Shown piece after piece: positions 15,916 through 22,185 of a stretch of DNA of 24,093 bases. The DNA lies in IMG/VR virus record IMGVR_UViG_3300048067_000013, positions 1-24,093 of that record, one strand, 5' to 3'. Each line of letters opens with the position of its first letter. Position 1 is the stretch's first letter. This DNA is from a virus. The translations under genes were made by a program, and so were the position numbers. A model generated the notes under the pieces. The model had not been told where the DNA came from and searched no databases. It saw nothing but the letters and a program-made list of their open reading frames with translations.

Positions 15916-17910
15916 TTAACAAGCCATGAGAACGCAAGGAACACAATAGGAACCATCTGCGTAAGTACAAGTAACATTGGTTGAGGTGACTTTTGCAATA
16001 GTCTTAGATCGCACAATGTCGTCGTCTTGGGGTTTTGCTGTGCCATCGCCAGCAGACATAAGTAAATCGCCGCGCTGAACAGCGGTTCCTTGAGCAATGC
16101 GAATAATCATATCGCCTGTCATCGCTAAATAGTAATCAGAAAGATCATCTGAATTATCTTTAGCTACAAATACGCCAGCTACATTCACATCGCCTTCTAC
16201 ATCACTTACTTTTGTTTTGTTAAGCTGTTCGTTATCTTCATTGTCCCACTCGCACATTTCGTCAAGGTTAGACATTACAGTACCCTTATAGATTGCTGAA
16301 ACATCATCTGTATCTAATTGTGACCAGCGAGATAAATGACCGCCGTTATATGAAACAGTTGTTCCAGAAACAGAAATTGTCCCTTCTGTTGATCCATCCT
16401 GTAAAAAAGAAACTAAAGTGCCATCATCTGATGTTCTATTTATTATAAGTGGCTGAGCGCCTGATCTATTAGCGCGAACAAGGCCATCATTCCTAACTTG
16501 AACGCCAGCGTCAGAAGTGCTTAAGGTTTCCATGCCAACCAGCAAGTTGCCGCTGGCGTCGATACGCATACGCTCTGCACTAGCGCCGCCGCCAGAGTTG
16601 GTGTGAAACGTCATAAACGTACTACCGCCAGACGAATAAGAGCCAAGTGTTGCCTCACCCGAATCAGTTTCGTAGTGAGCCTGTAGCCCATTTACTGCCG
16701 GTGTTGTGTCAAATCCACTTGTTGTGCCTGCGACGGTAAGCTGTCCAGTGCTATTAATTCGCATAACTTCGCCAAGAGGATTCCCCCTTGTGTTTGTATT
16801 GTGCGTAAAAAACGACAAACCCATGTGATCTTGATCACTTGTCGTTTGAACAGGCACAATCATTGCTGAATTGTCATCACTACTGCCGCCAAATCTACCA
16901 AACGAAAGACCAGCGCCGTAAGCACCTACTCCTCCTGATGCCGCATCGTTATTGATGTGGATGCCGGTATGACCAGTGTTATAAACGCCGGTAGCATTAC
17001 CTGTGCCAAAAACAACCATACGGACGTTTGCAGGGCTATTGACTGTGCCACCTACCAAAACCTGTCCATTTTCTCTAATACGCATACGCTCTGTGTTGTT
17101 AGTGCCAAACAAAACGGTGCTGTTTGCTCTGTTCCATACATAAGCATCGCTTCCAGAACCCTGACCGTAGAAAGCAGAGGTAGAGCCAACGGTGTTGCCG
17201 TTACCTGCAAACTCCACTCCAGCACCTGTACTTGATCCAGCCGCTATATTTAAAAGCTCTGTGGCTGATGTTGTGCCTATAGATACTCTGCCAGAGCTAT
17301 CAATCGTAATCGCAGTGCTTGTGGCGTTATCGTCAATGCCTAACGATGTAAACGCCCCTTCTACAGTTAAATTATATTTCTGGCTTAAATGTCCTGCATC
17401 ATTCCACCTAGCAAACTCATTAAATGAACCACCACCATAACCACCTACCAAAAAAGAGGCATCAGCAGCATCGTTTCTGGCCCCAATATAACCATTGCCA
17501 TTGATGTTGCTAACTTGGGTGTACTGGTTAGTCCCATCAGAATCCTGCAATCGTATAAACGGAGTGGCGTCAGCAACAATTATGTCGCCAGAGGTAATGG
17601 TTCCTGCAAAAGTCGTATTCTGGCTTGAGTCAATCGTGATAGCCGTAGAGCTAGCGTTATCGTCGATGCCTGTGGAGGTGAACGTGGTGAAGGTGCCTGC
17701 GGCGGCGGAAGACCCGCCAATAACGGTGCCGTCAATAGTTCCTGCGTTGATGTCAATAGTACTTGGTGAAGTACCTATCTCAATTACAGAACCACCTGAG
17801 TCTTCTGTGTAGAGACGCTTATTAGTTAAGTCAAATGCGGGTTCACCTTGAACAAGATCACCAGTAGTAGGTGCTCCTGCGCCGTTCTTAAGTTTAATCG
17901 TTGTAGCCAT
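15916..17910 (-). CDS. Tail fibre protein with beta-repeats and conserved C-terminal domain
   Basis: A 664-residue protein that probably trimerises and contacts the host surface. Residues 1-65 (KLKNGAGAPTTGDLVQGEPA, then KRLYTEDSGG) look like a virion-attachment or start domain. Repeats follow: GIDDNA(S/T)STAITIDSS at 81-96 and 191-206, and three copies of a (G/E)(R/V)MRI...G-LLVG type motif, at about 274-287, 380-394 and 446-459. The last 140 residues hold a separate domain (SRWSQL, then GTVMSNLDEMCEW, KVSDVEGDVNVAGVF and GDLLMSAGDGTAKP) ending SYCVPCVLMAC, with all five cysteines in it. This C-terminal domain is common in marine phage fibres. No Ser/Lys dyad of an S74 self-cleaving chaperone is evident. 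The ATG at 17910 overlaps the previous TAA by one base, with GGGGGA eight bases upstream. Confidence 0.8.
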   Translation of the reverse strand: MATTIKLKNGAGAPTTGDLVQGEPAFDLTNKRLYTEDSGGSVIEIGTSPSTIDINAGTIDGTVIGGSSAAAGTFTTFTSTGIDDNASSTAITIDSSQNTTFAGTITSGDIIVADATPFIRLQDSDGTNQYTQVSNINGNGYIGARNDAADASFLVGGYGGGSFNEFARWNDAGHLSQKYNLTVEGAFTSLGIDDNATSTAITIDSSGRVSIGTTSATELLNIAAGSSTGAGVEFAGNGNTVGSTSAFYGQGSGSDAYVWNRANSTVLFGTNNTERMRIRENGQVLVGGTVNSPANVRMVVFGTGNATGVYNTGHTGIHINNDAASGGVGAYGAGLSFGRFGGSSDDNSAMIVPVQTTSDQDHMGLSFFTHNTNTRGNPLGEVMRINSTGQLTVAGTTSGFDTTPAVNGLQAHYETDSGEATLGSYSSGGSTFMTFHTNSGGGASAERMRIDASGNLLVGMETLSTSDAGVQVRNDGLVRANRSGAQPLIINRTSDDGTLVSFLQDGSTEGTISVSGTTVSYNGGHLSRWSQLDTDDVSAIYKGTVMSNLDEMCEWDNEDNEQLNKTKVSDVEGDVNVAGVFVAKDNSDDLSDYYLAMTGDMIIRIAQGTAVQRGDLLMSAGDGTAKPQDDDIVRSKTIAKVTSTNVTCTYADGSYCVPCVLMAC

Positions 17911-19010
17911 TAATAGGTTCCCCCGTTGATGGTTCCTGTTATTTCAAATCCGTTTAAGTCTAAGTTACCACCTAGTTGTGGCGTCGTGTCCCCTACTAGG
18001 TCTGGATTAATAGTCTGCCAAGCAGAACCATCGTAAATTCTAGTAGTATTATTTCCTGTGTTAAAGTACCAATCACCTGTTGTTACTGCATCACCATTAA
18101 GATCAACAGTAGGATTACTTGCTTGTGCACCTAAGTACAGTCCGTCAATAGCGTCCTTAGCGGCTTCAGCGGCTGTTGCAGATGTAGCTGCTGCAGTAGC
18201 ACTAGACGCCGCTGCAGTGGCGCTAGAGGCTGCATTAGTAGCGCTCGTTGATGCTTCTGACGCTTTTGTTGTTGCTGTTGTCGCACTGGTTGCTGCATTA
18301 GTAGCACTGGTGCTGGCTGCACTAGCTTGTGTCGTAGCTGTAGTAGCACTAGAGGCTGCTGATGTTGCACTAGAAGCTGCTGCAGTAGCACTAGAGGCTG
18401 CGTTAGTAGCCTGTGTAGTCGCTGTTGTTGCTTGTGTAGTTGCTGTTGTTGCACTAGTTGCTGCATTTGTTTCTGATGTTGCTGCGTTAGTTGCTGATGT
18501 CCCAGCGTTAGTTTCACTAGTTGCTGCGTTGGTTGCGCTAGTAGCTGAAGCAGTAGCACTGGTTGCAGAAGCAGTTGCGCTAGTTGACGCATTAGACTCA
18601 GACGTTGCTGAGTTAGTTGCGCTAGTAGCTGCTTCTGACGCTTTTGTTGTTGCTGTTGTAGCGCTAGAAGCTGCAGAGGTTGCGCTAGAGGCAGCATTAG
18701 TTTCGCTAGTTCCAGCGTTACTTTCGCTGGTTGAAGCTGCAGTAGCACTAGATGCAGCCGCTGTTGCGCTAGAAGCTGCGTTGGTTTCGCTAGTGCTTGC
18801 ATTAGATGCACTGGTTGCAGCATTTGTTGCGTTAGTAGCAACACTGGACTCACTAGCCGCAGCGTTGGTTGCACTGGTTGCTGCAGCAGTAGCCGATGCA
18901 GAAGCTTCGTTTGCTTTTGTAGTAGCAGTCTGGGCGTTCTGTGCTACCTGTGACGCATACGCATCCGTAGAGGCATCACCTGAACCACCGTCACCCCGAA
19001 AGATAGGCAT
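17910..19010 (-). CDS. Fibre protein with Ala/Ser/Thr heptad repeats
   Basis: A 366-residue protein. After a short N-terminus (MPIFRGDGGSGDASTDAYAS), residues 20-287 are almost only Ala, Ser, Thr and Asn in seven-residue units (ATSATNA, ASSATAA). This is the low-complexity repeat of phage tail-fibre repeat proteins, expected to form a thin trimeric helical or coiled shaft. A globular end follows: LYLGAQASNPTVDLNGDA, WYFNTGN, then IYDGSAWQTI, ending GTINGGTY. The ATG at 19010 has AGGAG six bases upstream and is the first gene after the terminator that follows the capsid gene. It probably forms a fibre or whisker working with the 664-residue fibre encoded next. Reading frames on the opposite strand here are shadows of the repeat. 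Confidence 0.8.
   Translation of the reverse strand: MPIFRGDGGSGDASTDAYASQVAQNAQTATTKANEASASATAAATSATNAAASESSVATNATNAATSASNASTSETNAASSATAAASSATAASTSESNAGTSETNAASSATSAASSATTATTKASEAATSATNSATSESNASTSATASATSATASATSATNAATSETNAGTSATNAATSETNAATSATTATTQATTATTQATNAASSATAAASSATSAASSATTATTQASAASTSATNAATSATTATTKASEASTSATNAASSATAAASSATAAATSATAAEAAKDAIDGLYLGAQASNPTVDLNGDAVTTGDWYFNTGNNTTRIYDGSAWQTINPDLVGDTTPQLGGNLDLNGFEITGTINGGTY
18150..18953 (-). repeat. Degenerate tandem repeat coding for Ala/Ser/Thr heptads
   Basis: About 800 bases of imperfect 21-base units coding for seven-residue Ala/Ser/Thr/Asn blocks. A larger unit is also visible: the segment TATTKA(N/S)EA occurs at residues 28-36, 119-127 and 246-253 of the fibre protein, so blocks of roughly 90-125 residues have duplicated. 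Such repeats change length easily by recombination. Confidence 0.8.
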
Positions 19011-19043
19011 AGACTACTCCTAAGAAAACAAACAAGGAAAGAG

Positions 19044-19066
19044 AAAAAGGGGCCATTGCTGACCCC
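19044..19066 (-). terminator. Factor-independent terminator after the capsid gene
   Basis: Reading the - strand, GGGGTC (19066-19061), loop AGCAAT, then GGCCCC (19054-19049) form a 6-bp stem with one G-U pair. TTTTTCTCTTT follows. It lies 9 bases after the capsid stop codon and before the fibre gene. This is the only clear intrinsic terminator in the window and matches the place of T-phi in T7, which lets only part of the transcription continue into the tail genes. Confidence 0.8.
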
Positions 19067-19074
19067 CTAGAGTT

Positions 19075-20067
19075 TTACTCGTCAGCAACAGCGAGGATGA
19101 ATCCTGCTTCGGGACGGTAAGTCTCAACACCGTACAGAGTGTCAGCCGTGTACAGAGTAGAGAGGTACTCTTGCTTGTACTGGGTCTGAGAACGTACAGC
19201 CATTTGCTCTGCCATTACGAGAGCGTCTTTGTGGAAGAACAAGCAACCACGGGTATCAAGAGATGAAGCACCGTTCTCACCACCTGTCTCAATTACGGGA
19301 CAGTTGCTAGAAACGTATACGTCAACACCGTACAAGTTACCGATGAGTCCTGACTCAACACCACGACCACCTACAAAGTCAGAAGACACGTAGCGCTCAA
19401 TGCCCATGATTGACTTACGCGACGCAGGAGGAATAACGAGAACTCGTCCATCCATAGGTACGTCAGCGTCATCCATCAGCTTGATAGCTTCGCGGAATCC
19501 AAGATCCGTAAAGTTGTCGCCTGTAGCTACAGTATCCACTGCATAGGCAGAAATACCAGCAGCAGCGTTAAAGTAGTAGCTGTTGCTGTTTACCCAGTTA
19601 GCACCAGTAGCAGCAGGAGACTGAGTACGAGTACCGTCGCCAAAGCCAGTAGCAGCGTTGATGAGGTCAGTGTCTACCTTCAGAGCAAGCTGGTAGCCAG
19701 CGTCTTCGGTGTAGAACTGTCGCAGAGAAGACAGAGCCTGTACTTCTACGATGTCCTCAATGAGACGTGAGTACTCAAAGTGACGGTCAACAGTTACTTG
19801 CAACTCAGTTTCTAGGTTAGCTTGAATCGTAACTGCTACAGCTTCTGCCTTAGCAGATGCAGCACCACGGATGGGCTTAGGGATGTGAATAACGTCACCT
19901 TTCTTGCCAGACATAGCGAGACGCTTGACAAGAGGAGCCATCTTCAGGTTCTTTTGGTAAGCAGCGATTACTTCATCGCTCCAGATTTCTGGGATAAAAG
20001 TCCCAGCAGCAGTTTTGTCTACTACAGCATTAGCTGTAAAGTAAGTACCAGAGGTTTCACCAGCCAT
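19075..20067 (-). CDS. Major capsid protein
   Basis: A 330-residue protein, the likely shell subunit with HK97-type fold. The N-terminus (TYFTANAVVDKTAAGTFIPE, then IWSDEVIAAYQ) and the segment KKGDVIHIPKPIRG are typical of marine podovirus coat proteins. Later parts match too: HFEYSRLIEDIVEVQA, DDADVPMDGRVLVIPPASRK and VDVYVSSNCPV. It follows the scaffold gene by 17 bases and has AGGAG seven bases before its ATG at 20067. A strong terminator lies directly after its stop codon. The capsid gene is therefore the last member of a unit starting at the promoter at 21465-21493. There is no sign of a ribosomal frameshift extension as in T7 gene 10. Confidence 0.9.
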   Translation of the reverse strand: MAGETSGTYFTANAVVDKTAAGTFIPEIWSDEVIAAYQKNLKMAPLVKRLAMSGKKGDVIHIPKPIRGAASAKAEAVAVTIQANLETELQVTVDRHFEYSRLIEDIVEVQALSSLRQFYTEDAGYQLALKVDTDLINAATGFGDGTRTQSPAATGANWVNSNSYYFNAAAGISAYAVDTVATGDNFTDLGFREAIKLMDDADVPMDGRVLVIPPASRKSIMGIERYVSSDFVGGRGVESGLIGNLYGVDVYVSSNCPVIETGGENGASSLDTRGCLFFHKDALVMAEQMAVRSQTQYKQEYLSTLYTADTLYGVETYRPEAGFILAVADE

Positions 20068-20084
20068 TGTAATTCTCCTTTAGG

Positions 20085-20888
20085 CTATCGGACCCGACCC
20101 TCTGAATACGCTTTGAGTAGTTCGTCCGACATGGACTGATAGCGCTCTGGGTCGGTTCTCATAAGTTTAATAATGTCAGCACGACGATAAACCTTACGAC
20201 GAGATCCTTCTGCTGTTCCGCGAGCGTTGCCTGTTGATGCAGTCTTAACTGAACTCTTACGTGCTGCTTTTTCTGCTTGTGCAGTCTGTTGAACTACTTG
20301 GTTGCGCTCTTTCCAGAGGCTAAATAGCTCATTTGCAGAATCGTAATCGTACTGTTGGTCTGCCTGAACAAACAACTGTGTTCGGACTTTTGACCCTTTG
20401 ATCCACTCAGCAAACTTGGGGTCTTGCAGTATCTGTTCCATCTCAGGATGAGAGGACTTGAGTTGTGCAAGAGTAGCCTGTTGTTTGTACTGTTGTGTGT
20501 AAGCCTGTGCTTCTTTGATCTTAGGGTGGTTGTCTATAGCTCTACTAACAGCGGTCTTAGGATCGACAAAGAAATCTACATCGTCATCGTTATCATCTTG
20601 TTGTTGCTGTTGTTGAGGTGCTTGTTGGTCTGAGAGTTGTGTCTGGATGTAATCATCAACAACTTTACGTAACTCGCCAACTTCCGTACTCTGTTTACCT
20701 GAAAACTTCTCAAGTTCTTGGTGCATCTGTACGAGGTCTTCAACAGATTTACCTTGGTACTTTTCCGGAACTTCGGGCTGCTGAGGTTGTTCCTCTTCAG
20801 GAGTCTCTACAGTATCTTGTGTGTCGAGTTGGTCTGTTGCTTCTAATTCTTCTTCCTTACGCTCATCAATTAATGTTGCTCGTGACAT
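20085..20888 (-). CDS. Capsid assembly scaffold protein
   Basis: A 267-residue, very hydrophilic, helical protein. The first 120 residues are acidic with Gln/Glu/Pro stretches (EEEQPQQPEVPEKYQ) and an acidic run (DDNDDDVDFF, 98-107). A helical middle follows (QAYTQQYKQQATLAQLK, HPEMEQILQDPKFAEW). The C-terminus is basic (residues about 208-240, with RRKVYRRADIIKL) and is where scaffolds usually bind the coat protein. The location directly before the capsid gene and after the portal region, plus composition, supports the call. This corresponds to T7 gp9 in role. The ATG at 20888 has only a weak upstream GGGG; no membrane segment or catalytic motif is seen. Confidence 0.85.
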   Translation of the reverse strand: MSRATLIDERKEEELEATDQLDTQDTVETPEEEQPQQPEVPEKYQGKSVEDLVQMHQELEKFSGKQSTEVGELRKVVDDYIQTQLSDQQAPQQQQQQDDNDDDVDFFVDPKTAVSRAIDNHPKIKEAQAYTQQYKQQATLAQLKSSHPEMEQILQDPKFAEWIKGSKVRTQLFVQADQQYDYDSANELFSLWKERNQVVQQTAQAEKAARKSSVKTASTGNARGTAEGSRRKVYRRADIIKLMRTDPERYQSMSDELLKAYSEGRVR

Positions 20889-20944
20889 TCTAAACTTACC
20901 CCGCCTATTATTATTAGGTTATGGAGGATTAAATGGGAGTTGGC

Positions 20945-21169
20945 CTATGAGGTTTCCCGCGTGGTTTGCCCAGCCTTCTCGTGTTCACGTACCCACTTCA
21001 TGTGCCTGCCGGGGAAATCCCCAGAGGAACCATCAAGGATATGTGGAGTTGCTGATACAATCTTTGTAGCGTTAGCACCACATCCGCACCTACTGGATGT
21101 AGTCCCTGACTCTACAAATTCTTCAAAGGTATGTCCGTTAGTACAACGAAAGTCAAATACTTTAATCAT
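20945..21169 (-). CDS. Small zinc-ribbon protein (FmdB-like)
   Basis: A 74-residue protein. The N-terminal half is a zinc ribbon: Cys9 and His13 (FRCTNGHTFEEF), then Cys28 and Cys30 (RCGCG), in the FmdB-like pattern of C-x3-H or C with a second knuckle. The second half (HILDGSSGDFPGRHMKWVRE) is polar and helical. FmdB-like ribbons are common in phage head operons; their role is unproven. The ATG at 21169 overlaps the previous gene by 8 bp with only a weak GAAG-type Shine-Dalgarno site, so coupling is likely. The spacing Cys28-x-Cys30 is tighter than the usual CxxC and may affect metal binding. Confidence 0.7.
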   Translation of the reverse strand: MIKVFDFRCTNGHTFEEFVESGTTSSRCGCGANATKIVSATPHILDGSSGDFPGRHMKWVREHEKAGQTTRETS

Positions 21170-21410
21170 CTTCTTCTGGAGGCTTAGATGCCTCTTCGTA
21201 GTTAGTTGTAACGATAGTTTCCATGTTGATTAAGTGGGCTAATACGTTTAGTTGTCCCTTACGAAAGAACATATCGTCAGCATCTTTAGTTGCTTCTATA
21301 CTGTTAATCTGTAAAGCATTGTTGCCAAAGTCTTGCACAAGTTGCTTCCAGCCATCAGTAATAAAAAGACTAAAGTATGCGTCGTAGTACTGCTGTGTTT
21401 CTTGATCCAT
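21162..21410 (-). CDS. Small phage protein, first gene of the head-assembly unit
   Basis: An 82-residue protein starting MDQETQQYYDAYFSLFITDG, with the core pattern GWKQLVQDF, then FFRKGQLNVLAHLINMET. The end is acidic (PPEEDD). Similar short helical proteins appear near scaffold genes in marine podoviruses; I know no function. The ATG at 21410 has AGAGG seven bases upstream. It is the first gene behind the promoter at 21465-21493, with about a 48-base leader that begins with a potential hairpin. Its stop codon lies inside the start of the zinc-ribbon gene. Confidence 0.7.
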   Translation of the reverse strand: MDQETQQYYDAYFSLFITDGWKQLVQDFGNNALQINSIEATKDADDMFFRKGQLNVLAHLINMETIVTTNYEEASKPPEEDD

Positions 21411-21442
21411 CTTGAGGCCTCTTGGGTTGTCTCTGTTGTATT

Positions 21443-21462
21443 AAGTGTACCTAAGTACACCT
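21443..21462 (-). promoter_or_regulatory. Inverted repeat at the transcription start
   Basis: On the - strand this reads AGGTGTAC-TTAG-GTACACTT, an 8-bp stem with one G-U pair and a 4-base loop. The core GTGTAC / GTACAC pairs exactly. It lies just downstream of the -10 element and covers the expected start at about 21458. It may be an operator or a 5'-end mRNA hairpin; either reading is inference. Confidence 0.6.
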
Positions 21463-21464
21463 AT

Positions 21465-21493
21465 ATTATACCATACTTTTGACTAAAAGTCAA
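21465..21493 (-). promoter_or_regulatory. Near-consensus sigma70-type promoter for the head genes
   Basis: On the - strand: -35 TTGACT (21493-21488), a 17-base spacer, then -10 TATAAT (21470-21465), five and six of six consensus bases. The expected start is about 21458, leaving a leader of about 48 bases before the ATG at 21410. The 102-base gap between genes is the largest non-coding gap in the late region, which supports a real regulatory site. It implies transcription by the host RNA polymerase. Confidence 0.85.
21479..21493. promoter_or_regulatory. Palindrome overlapping the -35 element
   Basis: TTGACT-AAA-AGTCAA is a perfect 6-bp inverted repeat with a 3-base centre. Half of it is the -35 hexamer of the - strand promoter. 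It could be a binding site for a repressor or activator. It also places a TTGACT on the + strand, but no matching -10 is seen there. Confidence 0.55.
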
Positions 21494-21512
21494 GTATTAT
21501 TTTATGTAAATT

Positions 21513-21659
21513 TTACCGTTTCTTGGCTGTTTTCTTAGCTTTCTTAAAAGCAGAGGCCTTAGGAGCGCCTTTTGATCCCGGTTTACGCATAGTTTCACCT
21601 GATCCAGCCTTGATACGCTTGCGTTTGGCGTGTATGTTGCTGTATAGTCCCCTAGGCAT
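21513..21659 (-). CDS. 48-residue highly basic protein
   Basis: A small gene from ATG 21659, which shares its A with the TAA of the preceding gene, to TAA at 21513-21515. The protein starts MPRGLYSNIHAKRKRIKAGS and continues with METMRKPG-like and GAPKAS elements to a Lys-rich end (KKAKKTAKKR); 17 of 48 residues are Lys or Arg. Very similar short proteins recur in marine phage head regions, so I think it is real. It probably binds nucleic acid or an acidic partner, but this is inference. It is followed by a 102-base gap that holds the head promoter. Confidence 0.7.
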   Translation of the reverse strand: MPRGLYSNIHAKRKRIKAGSGETMRKPGSKGAPKASAFKKAKKTAKKR

Positions 21660-21736
21660 TATTTTTTAACCTTCTTCTTTTTCTTTTTAGGCGGTCTTCC
21701 TATTGTACTTCCGTATGTTCCTTTTCCTTTTGGCAT
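21659..21736 (-). CDS. 25-residue Lys-rich mini-protein
   Basis: A tiny gene from ATG 21736, with AAGGAG six bases upstream (a strong Shine-Dalgarno site), to TAA at 21659-21661. The protein reads MPKGKGTYGSTIGRPP and then almost only Lys to the end; 11 of 25 residues are Lys or Arg. Proteins starting MPKGKGTYGS are a recurring feature of marine phages. The role is unknown. Overlap of its stop with the next ATG, and the strong ribosome site, argue for a translated gene rather than chance. Confidence 0.65.
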   Translation of the reverse strand: MPKGKGTYGSTIGRPPKKKKKKVKK

Positions 21737-21746
21737 AGCTATCTCC

Positions 21747-22034
21747 TTACCATTTTACCTTGTTTGCCCAATAAGCCGCAGAACACTTCCCTTTGGCTAT
21801 GTTTTTAGCGTGACGAGCCTTAAAGGACTTACGCCTCGCCTTCTCCTTATCAGTCTTAGGACTCTTCCCAGCACCTGATACTCCTTGTTGTCCAAACCGG
21901 ATAGTCTTAACTTTACCGTCGTCACATTTAGCCACAACTACGTGTGACTTCGTGGGGTGACTAGGCGTCCTCTTTGGCTTGTTGTACCCCGACACGCCCG
22001 CTCTTGCTAGTCTTGGGTCTTTTTCCTTTGGCAT
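21747..22034 (-). CDS. Basic phage protein ending in SAAYWANKVKW
   Basis: A 95-residue, Lys-rich protein. Conserved-looking blocks are SGYNKPKRTPSHPTKSHVVV (15-34), KTIRFGQQG and a C-terminal RRKSFKARHAKNIAKGK followed by SAAYWANKVKW. This protein family is common in phages and some large viruses; the biochemical role is unknown. The basic character and place directly after the portal suggest a head-associated or DNA-binding protein (inference). The ATG at 22034 is 2 bases after the portal stop and has AGGAGG nine bases upstream. It is the first of three consecutive genes for small basic proteins that all begin MP(K/R). Confidence 0.8.
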   Translation of the reverse strand: MPKEKDPRLARAGVSGYNKPKRTPSHPTKSHVVVAKCDDGKVKTIRFGQQGVSGAGKSPKTDKEKARRKSFKARHAKNIAKGKCSAAYWANKVKW

Positions 22035-22185
22035 TATCAGAGTCCTCCTTCTGGCGCAGGCCCGACATTTGGTCCTCTAGGGCCACCACCTTGGCCTCTA
22101 GGGCTTCCAATTTGTTGAACTGGTCTTGGAACGCTTGGTTGATTTGCGTTAGGAACTGGTTCATTTCTGTTTGTGTCATTAGCAT
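21961..22185 (-). CDS. Candidate overprinted coiled-coil protein over the portal 3' end
   Basis: A 74-residue frame, shifted by one base from the portal, starting at ATG 22185 (AAGGA ten bases upstream) and ending at 21961 inside the next gene. Residues 12-43 form a regular 3-4 heptad series: L12, I15, F19, Q22, L26, L29, V33, L36, M40, L43. A Lys-rich tail follows. The portal frame over the same bases is Pro/Gly-rich and low complexity, so it may tolerate a second frame. No homologue can be checked here. An accidental frame is the main alternative, so confidence is limited. Confidence 0.45.
   Translation of the reverse strand: MLMTQTEMNQFLTQINQAFQDQFNKLEALEAKVVALEDQMSGLRQKEDSDNAKGKRPKTSKSGRVGVQQAKEDA

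Noticed and set aside
15916-17910. S74-type self-cleaving chaperone at the end of the fibre protein
   Set aside because: The C-terminal domain is conserved in look, but no Ser-Asp or Lys pattern of the S74 peptidase could be identified.
18131-18874. 247-residue Leu/Gln-rich frame on the - strand
   Set aside because: It is a frame-shifted reading of the same repeat inside the fibre gene, with extreme low complexity and no ribosome site.
18058-19023. 321-residue open frame on the + strand, Ala/Val-rich
   Set aside because: It is the antisense shadow of the Ala/Ser/Thr repeat: GCN-rich repeats lack stop codons on the other strand. There is no ribosome site, and it runs against the operon.
19075-20067. 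Programmed frameshift extension of the capsid protein as in T7 gene 10
   Set aside because: The terminator starts 9 bases after the stop codon, leaving no room for an extended frame, and no slippery site was seen.
21479-21507. Possible + strand promoter from the palindromic TTGACT
   Set aside because: The position 17 bases downstream reads TTATGT, a poor -10, and no + strand gene follows.
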